From contig JAFLTN010000005.1 of the NCBI GenBank assembly GCA_022510445.1, positions 1 through 46,738 of the forward strand: a stretch of DNA of 46,738 nucleotides, read 5' to 3'. Positions 24,494-32,215 of this stretch are shown piece after piece (the stretch's first letter is position 1; each line of letters starts with the position of its first letter). This stretch comes from Muribaculaceae bacterium (lineage in GTDB: Bacteria > Bacteroidota > Bacteroidia > Bacteroidales > Muribaculaceae). A program made the translations under genes and the position numbers. The notes under the pieces were generated by a model. That model ran no database searches and had not been told where the DNA came from. It saw only the letters and a program-made list of their open reading frames with translations.

Positions 24494-27301
24494 ATGAAAG
24501 AAAAGAATATAGAAATAAAAGGAGTAAGAGTTAATAACCTGAAAAATATAAATTTAAGCTTACCTCTTAATGAATTTATAGTTATCACGGGTGTGAGCGG
24601 ATCCGGAAAGTCTTCTCTTGCATTCGACACTTTATATGCTGAAGGTCAAAGACGTTATGTGGAAAGTTTATCGGCCTATGCAAGACAGTTTCTAACCAGG
24701 ATGCCTAAACCCGAATGTGATTCTATCAACGGCTTACCACCTTCAATTGCTATTGAACAAAAAGTCAACACAAGAAATCCAAGAAGTACGGTAGGGACAT
24801 CCACTGAGATATATGACTATCTCCGAATGTTGTTTGCCCGCATTGGCCGCACTTTTTCTCCTGTTTCAGGCAATGAGGTATCTAAACATACGATTGAAGA
24901 TGTTATATCTAAAGTCAAAGAATATCCGGAAGGAACCAGGTTGGCTATTGTGGTGAATATTAATATTCCGGAGGGAAGATCTTTTAAGGAGCAATTAGAT
25001 ATTTATAAAAAAGAGGGATATTCCAGACTCGAGAAAGCAGGCGAATTCTTTGAAATAGATGAATTATTAGAGAAGGATGAGGTAGCCAATCCTACAGATT
25101 TCAGCCTTTTGATCGATCGAATGTCGGTTTCATACGAGAAAGATGAAATATCTCGTCTCACAGACTCAATTGAAACAGCTTATTACGAAGGGCATGATGA
25201 GTGTGTCTTGATTTTTTGGACAGAAGATGGAATCACCAGAGAAACTTTCTCCAAAAAATTTGAAGCAGATGGAATTGAATTCCGTGAACCCAACGATCTG
25301 ATGTTTAATTTTAATAATCCCTATGGAGCCTGTCCGGAATGTGAAGGATTTGGTAAAGTCATGGGCATCAGCGAAGACCTTGTTGTTCCGGATAAGACAT
25401 TATCGGTTTATCAAGATGCGGTTCAATGTTGGAAAGGTGAAAAGATGAGTGAATGGAAAAGATATTTTATCAATCTTGCAAAAAAAATCGACTTCCCCAT
25501 TCACACACCCTATTCTCATCTCACCCAACAACAAAAAGAGATTCTTTGGCATGGGAAAGAGAACTGGGAGGGAATCGATGGTTTTTTTGAATGGGTCGAC
25601 ACCCAGCAATATAAAATACAATATCGGGTTCTTAAGGCCCGATATCGGGGAAAGACTACCTGTCAGGTTTGCAACGGCACCCGACTGAGAAAAGATTCTT
25701 CTTATGTAAAAATTGATGGATATACCATACATGATCTTGTTGTTCTTCCTATTGAAAAACTGAAAGAAGTTTTTGGCAATCTTCATATATCAGACACTGA
25801 AAGAATAATAGCAAAGAGACTTTTATCAGAAATAACTTCAAGACTTGATTTCTTATACGAAGTAGGCTTGGGATACCTTACCCTCGACCGGCTTTCATCG
25901 ACACTTTCCGGGGGCGAAAGTCAAAGAATAAATCTTGCCACCAGTCTGGGTTCTTCTTTAGTAGGCTCTCTTTATATTCTTGATGAACCAAGTATCGGTC
26001 TTCATCCCCGTGACACCGGCAGGTTGATTTCAGTGCTGAGAAAACTCCAGGAAACCGGCAACACGGTTGTGGTGGTAGAACATGACGAGGAGATTATGCT
26101 GTCAGCTGATCATATTGTGGATATAGGGAAAGATGCGGGTAGTCTTGGAGGGAACATAGTGTTTGAAGGTAATTTAAAAAAAGCCCTTGAAAAAAATGAA
26201 TCTTCAGATTCCTATACCCTTCAATACCTTAAAGGTGAAAGGAAAATTAATTATTCTCCTATTAGAAGACCCTGGAAAAAATCTATCGATATTAAAGGAG
26301 CCAATGAGAATAATTTAAAAAATATCGATGTGAGATTTCCTTTAGGTGTCTTAACTGTGGTAACCGGTGTCAGTGGCTCCGGTAAGTCAAGCCTGGTAAA
26401 AGAGATTCTTTATAAAGCCATGGCAAGGAACCTCGGCGAGCCCGGCGTTTCTCCCGGGTCACACAGGAAAATTGAAGGTAATATCTCTGATATTAAGTCA
26501 GTGCAGTTTGTAGATCAGAATCCTATTGGAACCTCTACCCGTTCCAATCCGGCCACTTACCTTAAGGCTTTCGATGAAATCCGAAAACTTTTTGCTGAAC
26601 AACAACTCTCAAAACAGATGGGATTTACACCGGGATATTTTTCCTTTAATTCAGAGGGAGGAAGATGTGAGGAATGTAAGGGAGAAGGAAAAATTACTAT
26701 TCCAATGCAGTTCATGGCTGATATGCAACTCACATGTGAAGTCTGCCAAGGCAAAAGATATAAGAAAGAAGTTTTGGATATTCAATATAGAGGTAAAAAT
26801 ATCTACGACATTCTTGAAATGACCGTAGATGATGCTATTAGTTTCTTCAAAGAAGGAACGGGAGCTATTGAAAAAAGAATTGTGAAGCGATTAAAGCCTT
26901 TGAAGGATGTAGGTTTGGGATATATAAAGCTCGGACAAAATTCTTCTACTCTGTCAGGAGGAGAGAATCAAAGGGTTAAGCTCGCATATTTTTTAGCTGA
27001 AGAGAATCAGGGCCATACTTTGTTTATTTTTGACGAACCCACCACAGGACTTCATTTCCATGATATTAACACTCTCTTGAAATCAATAAACACCTTGGTC
27101 GATGAAGGCCACACAGTGGTTATAATCGAACATAACCTTGACATGATCAAAAGTGCCGACTGGATCATTGACATAGGACCGGAAGGAGGTGAAATGGGAG
27201 GCACCGTCATGGCAGAAGGGACTCCGGAGGAGGTGGCTGAAACTCCCGGGTCCTACACAGGTAAATTTCTTAGGGAAAAACTTTTTAAGCAATCTTTATG
27301 A
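24494..27301 (+). CDS. uvrA: UvrA excinuclease ABC subunit A
   Basis: Damage-recognition ATPase of nucleotide-excision repair, 935 residues, acting with UvrB/UvrC. It is a tandem ABC protein with Walker A GVSGSGKSS at 33-41 and 625-633 and signatures LSGGESQR and LSGGENQR. The second zinc module is complete (C725-x2-C728-x19-C748-x2-C751). The CxxC of the CNGTRL segment is present (C390, C393). In the first zinc module only C280-x2-C283 remains; the preceding CxxC is replaced by a Cys-free stretch (FSKKFEADGIEF). I recall this form in other Bacteroidetes UvrA proteins, so it may be a lineage variant or a paralogue. uvrB lies 12 kb away. The stop codon overlaps the next gene (ATGA). Confidence 0.93.
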   Translation: MKEKNIEIKGVRVNNLKNINLSLPLNEFIVITGVSGSGKSSLAFDTLYAEGQRRYVESLSAYARQFLTRMPKPECDSINGLPPSIAIEQKVNTRNPRSTVGTSTEIYDYLRMLFARIGRTFSPVSGNEVSKHTIEDVISKVKEYPEGTRLAIVVNINIPEGRSFKEQLDIYKKEGYSRLEKAGEFFEIDELLEKDEVANPTDFSLLIDRMSVSYEKDEISRLTDSIETAYYEGHDECVLIFWTEDGITRETFSKKFEADGIEFREPNDLMFNFNNPYGACPECEGFGKVMGISEDLVVPDKTLSVYQDAVQCWKGEKMSEWKRYFINLAKKIDFPIHTPYSHLTQQQKEILWHGKENWEGIDGFFEWVDTQQYKIQYRVLKARYRGKTTCQVCNGTRLRKDSSYVKIDGYTIHDLVVLPIEKLKEVFGNLHISDTERIIAKRLLSEITSRLDFLYEVGLGYLTLDRLSSTLSGGESQRINLATSLGSSLVGSLYILDEPSIGLHPRDTGRLISVLRKLQETGNTVVVVEHDEEIMLSADHIVDIGKDAGSLGGNIVFEGNLKKALEKNESSDSYTLQYLKGERKINYSPIRRPWKKSIDIKGANENNLKNIDVRFPLGVLTVVTGVSGSGKSSLVKEILYKAMARNLGEPGVSPGSHRKIEGNISDIKSVQFVDQNPIGTSTRSNPATYLKAFDEIRKLFAEQQLSKQMGFTPGYFSFNSEGGRCEECKGEGKITIPMQFMADMQLTCEVCQGKRYKKEVLDIQYRGKNIYDILEMTVDDAISFFKEGTGAIEKRIVKRLKPLKDVGLGYIKLGQNSSTLSGGENQRVKLAYFLAEENQGHTLFIFDEPTTGLHFHDINTLLKSINTLVDEGHTVVIIEHNLDMIKSADWIIDIGPEGGEMGGTVMAEGTPEEVAETPGSYTGKFLREKLFKQSL

Positions 27302-27666
27302 AGCGGCTTCTCCCCTATTTTTCTGGTTTTCTTCTCATTATGTCATCATTTTCTTGTAACGTAAGAAAAGAACATGACAATCGGGAAGAACCGGAAAAAT
27401 TGTTTACAAAAACAATCGAATTTTTATCAGAATCAATTTCTAAAATTGAGGAAATGAATGATTCCAATGATGTGAGTAACCTGATTGAAAACGTCGACAA
27501 AGGCCTCACTGCAATTAATTTTTCTGTTCCTCCGGCTACCGACTACAAACTATCTGAACAAGAAAATGATTCCATCATTAAATTGATGGAATCATTCAAA
27601 CTAAAAGTTAAACAACGCTATCAGCAACTTTCCCGAAAAGAAACTTCTGAGGCCGACAGCATTTGA
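27298..27666 (+). CDS. Small predicted lipoprotein, unknown function
   Basis: A 122-residue protein with a hydrophobic N-terminus ending in SFSC (Cys20), a relaxed lipobox, so probably an envelope lipoprotein. The remainder is charged and helical, with a likely coiled segment (IEFLSESISKIEEM) and no recognised domain. Its ATG overlaps the uvrA stop (ATGA), implying translation coupled to uvrA, though a functional link to repair is not evident. It ends five bases from the opposing DUF1015 gene. Confidence 0.7.
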   Translation: MKRLLPYFSGFLLIMSSFSCNVRKEHDNREEPEKLFTKTIEFLSESISKIEEMNDSNDVSNLIENVDKGLTAINFSVPPATDYKLSEQENDSIIKLMESFKLKVKQRYQQLSRKETSEADSI

Positions 27667-27671
27667 TTATC

Positions 27672-28916
27672 TCAATCAAGTTTATGTATTACAAGACCCG
27701 ATCTTAACTTAGGTTCAAACCAGGTTGTTTTCGGAGGCATTATATTTCCGCTGTCGGCTATTGCAATCAGTTGGTCCATTGTCACGGGGTATAAGGCCAA
27801 AGCCATTTTCATTTCTCCGCTGTCTACACGTTTCTTTAATTCTCCAAGACCTCTGATTCCTCCTACAAAATCAATTCTCTTGTCAGAGCGAAGATCAGTA
27901 ATACCAAGTATATCTCTTAGAATGAGGTCGGAGGAGACGGTCACATCAAGCACACCTATCGGGTCCTTATCATCATATGTTCCCGGTTTGGCAGTTAGAG
28001 AATACCATTTTCCATCAATATATAAAGAGAAATTATGGAGTCCGGAGGGACGGTAAATCTCTTCTCCTTTTTCCTCCACAATAAAATTGTCAGAAAGTTT
28101 TTTCAGGAATTCTTCGGTAGTGAGTCCGTTAAGATCCTTAACCACTCTATTATAATCAATGATGTTCAGATGAGATGAAGGGAAAGCCACCGCCATGAAA
28201 TAATTATATTCCTCATCTCCTTTGTGTTTTGGATTGTTTTTTGCCTTTTCAGCACCCACAAGAGCTGCGGCAGCTGACCTGTGATGACCGTCTGCTATAT
28301 ACAAATGAGGAATTTTCTCAAATTCTTCGGTTATTAAATCAATAGTTTCCTTATCGGCTATTTTCCATAAAGTATGACCGAAACCGTCAGGTGCAATGAA
28401 ATCATATTCAGGAGCTTCTGAAGTAACTTTTTTTATGATACCTTCCAGGATCTCATTATCGGGGAAAGCAAAAAAGACCGGTTCTACATTTGCATTATTG
28501 ACTCTGACATGCTTCATCCTGTCTTCTTCCTTGTCTCTCCGGGTAAGCTCATGTTTCTTGATTCTTCCCTCCATATAATCATTTACCCAGGCAGCAATGA
28601 CAAAACCATACTGGGTTCTTCCGTTCATGGTCTGAGCATATATATAATAATGATCCTCTTCATCCTGAACAAGCCAACCCTTTTCCTGGAACATTTTAAA
28701 ATTCTCAGCTGCCTTTTCATAAACCTTCGGGTCATGTTCGTCAGTGCCCGGTTCGAAATCAATTTCCGGTTTTATGATTCTGTATAGTGATTTTTCATTT
28801 CCTTCGGCCTCCTTACGAGCTTCTTCACTGTTTAAAACATCATAAGGACGTGACACGATATCTTCAACAAGATGTTTTGGAGGGCGCACTCCTTTAAAAG
28901 GTTTTACTTTTGCCAT
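27672..28916 (-). CDS. DUF1015-family protein
   Basis: A 414-residue cytosolic protein of the DUF1015 family. It opens with the family's KPFKGVRPP and ends of motifs such as VSRPYDV, with the highly conserved IADGHHRSAAA near residue 220. The molecular function is not established to my knowledge. In other genomes the family often sits with serine-biosynthesis genes, but serA/serC are not here. The frame is open upstream to 29006, but a well-formed promoter at 28968-28999 would make that start untranscribed, and homology begins at MAKVKPFKG, so ATG 28916 was chosen. It is divergent from rubredoxin. Confidence 0.85.
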   Translation of the reverse strand: MAKVKPFKGVRPPKHLVEDIVSRPYDVLNSEEARKEAEGNEKSLYRIIKPEIDFEPGTDEHDPKVYEKAAENFKMFQEKGWLVQDEEDHYYIYAQTMNGRTQYGFVIAAWVNDYMEGRIKKHELTRRDKEEDRMKHVRVNNANVEPVFFAFPDNEILEGIIKKVTSEAPEYDFIAPDGFGHTLWKIADKETIDLITEEFEKIPHLYIADGHHRSAAAALVGAEKAKNNPKHKGDEEYNYFMAVAFPSSHLNIIDYNRVVKDLNGLTTEEFLKKLSDNFIVEEKGEEIYRPSGLHNFSLYIDGKWYSLTAKPGTYDDKDPIGVLDVTVSSDLILRDILGITDLRSDKRIDFVGGIRGLGELKKRVDSGEMKMALALYPVTMDQLIAIADSGNIMPPKTTWFEPKLRSGLVIHKLD

Positions 28917-28967
28917 GGTATTATATTTTCTATTTTTATGATTATTTTTCCCTTTCGGGAATCTTTG

Positions 28968-28999
28968 CAAAGGTAAGGAGACGCATTGAAATAAACAAA
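28968..28999 (-). promoter_or_regulatory. Promoter of the DUF1015 gene
   Basis: On the minus strand TTTG (complement of 28996-28999), a 20-base spacer and TACCTTTG (complement of 28968-28975) fit the consensus. The start site near 28961 leaves a 45-base leader and decides the gene start at 28916. Confidence 0.7.
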
Positions 29000-29070
29000 A
29001 ATTCATAGGAACAAATAGAACAAAACAAAGGTTCTGCTCGTTTTAAAGGAAACTAATAATATAAAGAGAT

Positions 29071-29232
29071 ATGAAAAAATATGTTTGTGAAGTATGCGGA
29101 TGGGTTTATGACCCCGCATTAGGCGACCCCGATAACGGCATAGCACCAGGAACCTCTTTCGAATCTTTGCCTGAAGACTTTGTCTGTCCTATCTGTGAGG
29201 CTCCGAAAAGCGAATTTGCTCCCGAATCCTAA
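29071..29232 (+). CDS. Rubredoxin
   Basis: A 53-residue electron carrier with a single iron bound by four cysteines. The two knuckles are CEVCG (C6, C9) and CPIC (C39, C42), joined by the rubredoxin signature [19 protein letters not shown]. In anaerobes rubredoxin passes electrons to rubrerythrin, NADH:rubredoxin partners or superoxide reductase during oxidative stress; no such partner lies adjacent. The start is the only ATG that gives the standard length. The second knuckle continues EAPK where many rubredoxins have GAGK. It is monocistronic with its own terminator. Confidence 0.95.
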   Translation: MKKYVCEVCGWVYDPALGDPDNGIAPGTSFESLPEDFVCPICEAPKSEFAPES

Positions 29233-29293
29233 TATACAAAATATAAAGACATTGCATTAACAAAAATTGAGGAACGGGATTTTAAAATCTTTG

Positions 29294-29334
29294 GGATGTA
29301 TCATAATTTTATTTTGATACATCCTCATTTTTTT
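29294..29334 (+). terminator. Terminator after rubredoxin
   Basis: GGATGTATCA (29294-29303) pairs perfectly with TGATACATCC (29315-29324) and is followed by TCATTTTTTT. It lies 61 bases after the rubredoxin stop. Confidence 0.9.
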
Positions 29335-29422
29335 AGTTCAAAACATATACCTTTCCGATAAAGGGAATAGCTTTATCTTATTGAGGTCTCATGTATATGG
29401 TATTTGAAATAAGCCGTTATAT

Positions 29423-29453
29423 TTTGTAACGACATTTATTCTATTTAAATTTG
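29423..29453 (+). promoter_or_regulatory. Promoter of the EamA transporter gene
   Basis: TTTG at 29423-29426, exactly 19 bases, then TAAATTTG at 29446-29453 form a textbook Bacteroidetes promoter, with the ATG 26 bases beyond. The 246-base gap from 29233 holds this promoter and the rubredoxin terminator and nothing else that I can support. Confidence 0.8.
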
Positions 29454-29478
29454 CACTATATCTAATACCGGCAATGAG

Positions 29479-30402
29479 ATGGCTGAGTCATCAGTCTTAA
29501 AACACAAAAAATATCTTAAACCATTCGGGCATATCGGAGCTTTAATAGTGATGATTGCCTGGGGAACATCATTTCTTAGTTCAAAAGTTCTGATGGTCGA
29601 CGGAGGATTTACCCCCGTAGAGGTGTTTGTGTATCGTTTTATATTTGCCTATACTCTCCTTCTTTGCTTCACGTTCAAGAAATTAATGGCCAACAATCTT
29701 AGAGACGAACTGTCTTTACTGATTTGCGGCATGTGTGCCGGTTCAATCTATTTTGTTTCAGAAAACTACGCTCTGCAATATACCTCTACCGGTAATGTGT
29801 CGCTGCTCGTAAGCATGTCGCCAATTTTCACCACCGCACTTATGGCGGTAATTTATAGGTTTTTACCAAAATTAAATGTGATTCTGGGTTCGCTTATTGC
29901 ATTTGTAGGTGTAGGCTGCATAATTTTCAGTGCGGGAGAAGGTTTTGAAATAAAGCCAACAGGTGACATTATTGCCTTATGCGCAGCATTGTCTTGGTCG
30001 ATCTATACGATTGTAGTAAAAAGACTTAACCCAATATATAATTCCTTATTTATCACCAGAAAACTTTTCTTTTACGGAGTTTTGACGGCTTTGCCACTTC
30101 TAATTATCCAGGAACAGCCCTTGCATCTTCATTTGCTTTTTGATCTGAATAAGCCTACATTCCTTATGAATTTCCTCTTTTTAGGTTTATTATGTTCTGC
30201 CTTTGCCTATTTAATATGGAATGAAGTGATGAAGATTTTGGGGTCTATAACATCCAACAATTATCTTTATCTCCAGCCACTCGTAACTCTTATTGCCGGA
30301 TATTTTGTTCTTGATGAGAAAATAACTTTTTTAGGTTATGCAGGATGTATTCTTATAGTAGGCGGTATAGTAATCTCAGATAAACTGAAGCTTAAGAACT
30401 GA
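29479..30402 (+). CDS. EamA-family drug/metabolite transporter
   Basis: A 307-residue inner-membrane protein with about ten helices in two EamA repeats (about 15-150 and 160-300). The repeat signatures are AWGTSFLSSKVL near the start and LSWSIYTIVVKRL at the start of the second half. The family exports or imports small metabolites (amino acids, nucleosides, cofactors) driven by ion gradients, and the substrate cannot be read from sequence. It has its own strong promoter and ends two bases from the convergent AraC-type gene. Confidence 0.9.
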   Translation: MAESSVLKHKKYLKPFGHIGALIVMIAWGTSFLSSKVLMVDGGFTPVEVFVYRFIFAYTLLLCFTFKKLMANNLRDELSLLICGMCAGSIYFVSENYALQYTSTGNVSLLVSMSPIFTTALMAVIYRFLPKLNVILGSLIAFVGVGCIIFSAGEGFEIKPTGDIIALCAALSWSIYTIVVKRLNPIYNSLFITRKLFFYGVLTALPLLIIQEQPLHLHLLFDLNKPTFLMNFLFLGLLCSAFAYLIWNEVMKILGSITSNNYLYLQPLVTLIAGYFVLDEKITFLGYAGCILIVGGIVISDKLKLKN

Positions 30403-30404
30403 AA

Positions 30405-31268
30405 TTAAGAATTCCTGAAATCTTTGGGCGCCATCCCGGCATGTTTTTTGAAATATTTACCGAAAAATGATTGAGACGGGAAGTTCAATTCATCAGAAAT
30501 CTGCTGGACTGTCATATTGGTGGCTTTAAGAAGCACCTTGGCTTCGAGAATAACAAAACGGTCGATCCATTCAACAGCCGTGAAGCCGGTGACTGTCTTA
30601 ACCATCCGCGAAAGGTGTTTGGTGCTCACTTTTAATTTACCTGCATAGAAATCAAGAAATCTTTCCTTTTTAAAATTCTGTTGCACTAAAGAAATGAATT
30701 GTTCGGGCAATCTGTGATTTCCTTTAGGTATTTTTTCTATCATAGGGAGATAACAACTACTTCCACATTCATAAAAAAAGGAGGCAATTGCGAGTACCAT
30801 AGCCTGATAGGAGCCGGAAACATGACGTTCGGAATAAATTTCACTTATATGATGATAGAAACAATCAAATCTCTCCACTAAATTGAGTGGGACCGGAACA
30901 ACATGAAATCTTGAAACACTGCCATAGGCCACATTGTCTTTAATCAACACGAAGAGATTATCACAGAACCGTTTTGAAAGAACAATCAATGATGAATCAA
31001 ATTCATCATCCACTTTATCAAACTGTAGGATCTGTCCTTCTCTGATATTCACAATGCAAGGAGCTTTGACGGCATAGGAAAGCAAATCCAATTCAATATT
31101 ACATTCACCCTTTTTTACAAATATAGAAACGTTGGAAGTGAACTTGATAGGATCTTTTATTTTAGGAATAAGAGAAGATGTAAAATTACAAAAAACCCAA
31201 AAGTCTCGGGAAAGAATGTCAGACACATCCTCAACCAGATCAAGATTGTATTTTAATCCTATATCCAT
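30405..31268 (-). CDS. AraC-family transcriptional regulator
   Basis: A 287-residue regulator. An N-terminal cupin-like sensing domain (about 20-170) precedes a C-terminal double helix-turn-helix AraC domain (about 185-285). Signatures include LKVSTKHLSRMVKTVTG and the closing SFFGKYFKKHAGMAPKDFR. It lies 13 bases after the nitroreductase gene on the same strand, so both are probably one transcript and the regulator may control that reductase or the neighbouring transporter. No ligand can be inferred. Confidence 0.9.
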   Translation of the reverse strand: MDIGLKYNLDLVEDVSDILSRDFWVFCNFTSSLIPKIKDPIKFTSNVSIFVKKGECNIELDLLSYAVKAPCIVNIREGQILQFDKVDDEFDSSLIVLSKRFCDNLFVLIKDNVAYGSVSRFHVVPVPLNLVERFDCFYHHISEIYSERHVSGSYQAMVLAIASFFYECGSSCYLPMIEKIPKGNHRLPEQFISLVQQNFKKERFLDFYAGKLKVSTKHLSRMVKTVTGFTAVEWIDRFVILEAKVLLKATNMTVQQISDELNFPSQSFFGKYFKKHAGMAPKDFRNS

Positions 31269-31281
31269 AGCCTGTTAAATA

Positions 31282-32052
31282 TCAATTAAAGAATTTTTTC
31301 TCTTTCAATAATTTGAGGAAAGATTCCGACACCTTTTCATTCATGCTTCGCGGATACCTTATTTCAGAAATAACCTGCGCGATATTTTCTTTTCTATTTT
31401 CCTTGACAAAGGCTTTATTAGGTTCAAACTCATCTTTAATTTTATGAAGTTCTATAATTTTGTCATCTCCGTCTTTTCTGTATTTTTCAAAATGCAAAAC
31501 CGCTTCTGGCTCTAACCTCTCTACCTTTTCACCTTCATTTTGAGCGACACCGATAGATAGTGCAGCAACCGGAACCACAAGATCGGGAAGTTGAAGGAAT
31601 TCTGAAATCTCCTTTGCATTATAATTAACCGTACCGAGGTAACAACTACCATAACCTTCCATTTCTGCAACGGTAACAATCTGCTGGGCAAAAATAACGG
31701 CATCTGTTAATGCAGTAATAAAAGAATGGAAATTATCAAATCCGGCATCAGCATTATTAATCTCACACCATCTTGTGAAACGGTTGAAATCAGCACATAT
31801 TGTCAGAATCACAGGAGCAGTGGTTGAAGCAGGCTGGTTGAAATGAAAATTTGCCAATGCACTCAGGTTTTCTGAATCTTTAGTAACAATTACAGAATAA
31901 AGTTGCATATTTCCGCAGGTGGGAGCTCTCATAGCTTTCCTCACAATATCATATAAAGTTTCATCGCTGATTGATGTGTTTGTGAAATTTCTGCAACTCC
32001 TTCGGTTTTCAAAGTAATCCATTTTCATATGATGAAATTTTCTAATTTTCAT
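31282..32052 (-). CDS. Nitroreductase-family flavoprotein
   Basis: FMN-dependent NAD(P)H oxidoreductase of the nitroreductase superfamily, 256 residues as the longest frame. The family start is seen in DYFENRRSCRNFTN, and FMN-pocket segments include AMRAPTCGNMQ and EMEGYGSCYLGTVNYN. The C-terminus has an extra charged tail beyond the usual core. Physiological substrates (flavins, nitro compounds, quinones) cannot be told apart. Methionines at 32028 and 32022 are credible alternative starts, the latter matching the usual family N-terminus MDYFE. It is divergent from nrdJ and probably co-transcribed with the AraC-type gene. Confidence 0.9.
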   Translation of the reverse strand: MKIRKFHHMKMDYFENRRSCRNFTNTSISDETLYDIVRKAMRAPTCGNMQLYSVIVTKDSENLSALANFHFNQPASTTAPVILTICADFNRFTRWCEINNADAGFDNFHSFITALTDAVIFAQQIVTVAEMEGYGSCYLGTVNYNAKEISEFLQLPDLVVPVAALSIGVAQNEGEKVERLEPEAVLHFEKYRKDGDDKIIELHKIKDEFEPNKAFVKENRKENIAQVISEIRYPRSMNEKVSESFLKLLKEKKFFN

Positions 32053-32124
32053 TTGTTTTTATTGTAAATCAATAAATTAAAGAATATTTACACTAACCTG
32101 TCAATAACTTTATTTATTTTTCAG

Positions 32125-32157
32125 ATTGCAAAAATAGTATATTTTTTTTTAAATTTG
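32125..32157 (+). promoter_or_regulatory. Promoter of nrdJ-malQ
   Basis: TAAATTTG at 32150-32157 is a perfect -7 box and ATTG at 32125-32128 is a near -33 element with a 21-base spacer. The start site near 32164 would leave about 52 bases of leader. No cobalamin riboswitch features are visible in the 163-base intergenic region. Confidence 0.55.
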
Positions 32158-32160
32158 CAA
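32126..32160. repeat. Inverted repeat TTGCAAA-N21-TTTGCAA between nrdJ and nitroreductase
   Basis: TTGCAAA (32126-32132) and TTTGCAA (32154-32160) are perfect inverted copies separated by 21 bases, spanning both divergent promoter elements. Part of the symmetry arises because each arm includes the TTTG of a -7 box, so it may be promoter symmetry rather than an operator. Confidence 0.45.
32129..32136 (-). promoter_or_regulatory. Candidate -7 element for the nitroreductase-AraC unit
   Basis: The complement of 32129-32136 reads TATTTTTG, matching TAnnTTTG on the minus strand; a good -33 partner at the normal distance was not found. It lies inside the spacer of the opposing nrdJ promoter, so the two promoters cannot easily be occupied together. 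Confidence 0.35.
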
Positions 32161-32215
32161 TCAAATCTTTCCCGGAATTGATAATAGTTATAACTCATTA
32201 ATACAAAAAAATAAA

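Noticed and set aside
28917-29006. 30-residue N-terminal extension of the DUF1015 protein
   Set aside because: The promoter boxes at 28968-28999 lie inside it and family similarity starts at MAKVKPFKG, so the extension is not expected to be transcribed with the gene.
32053-32215. Cobalamin riboswitch before the B12-dependent nrdJ
   Set aside because: The region is only 163 bases, extremely AT-rich, and lacks a recognisable B12-box or the expected multi-stem layout.
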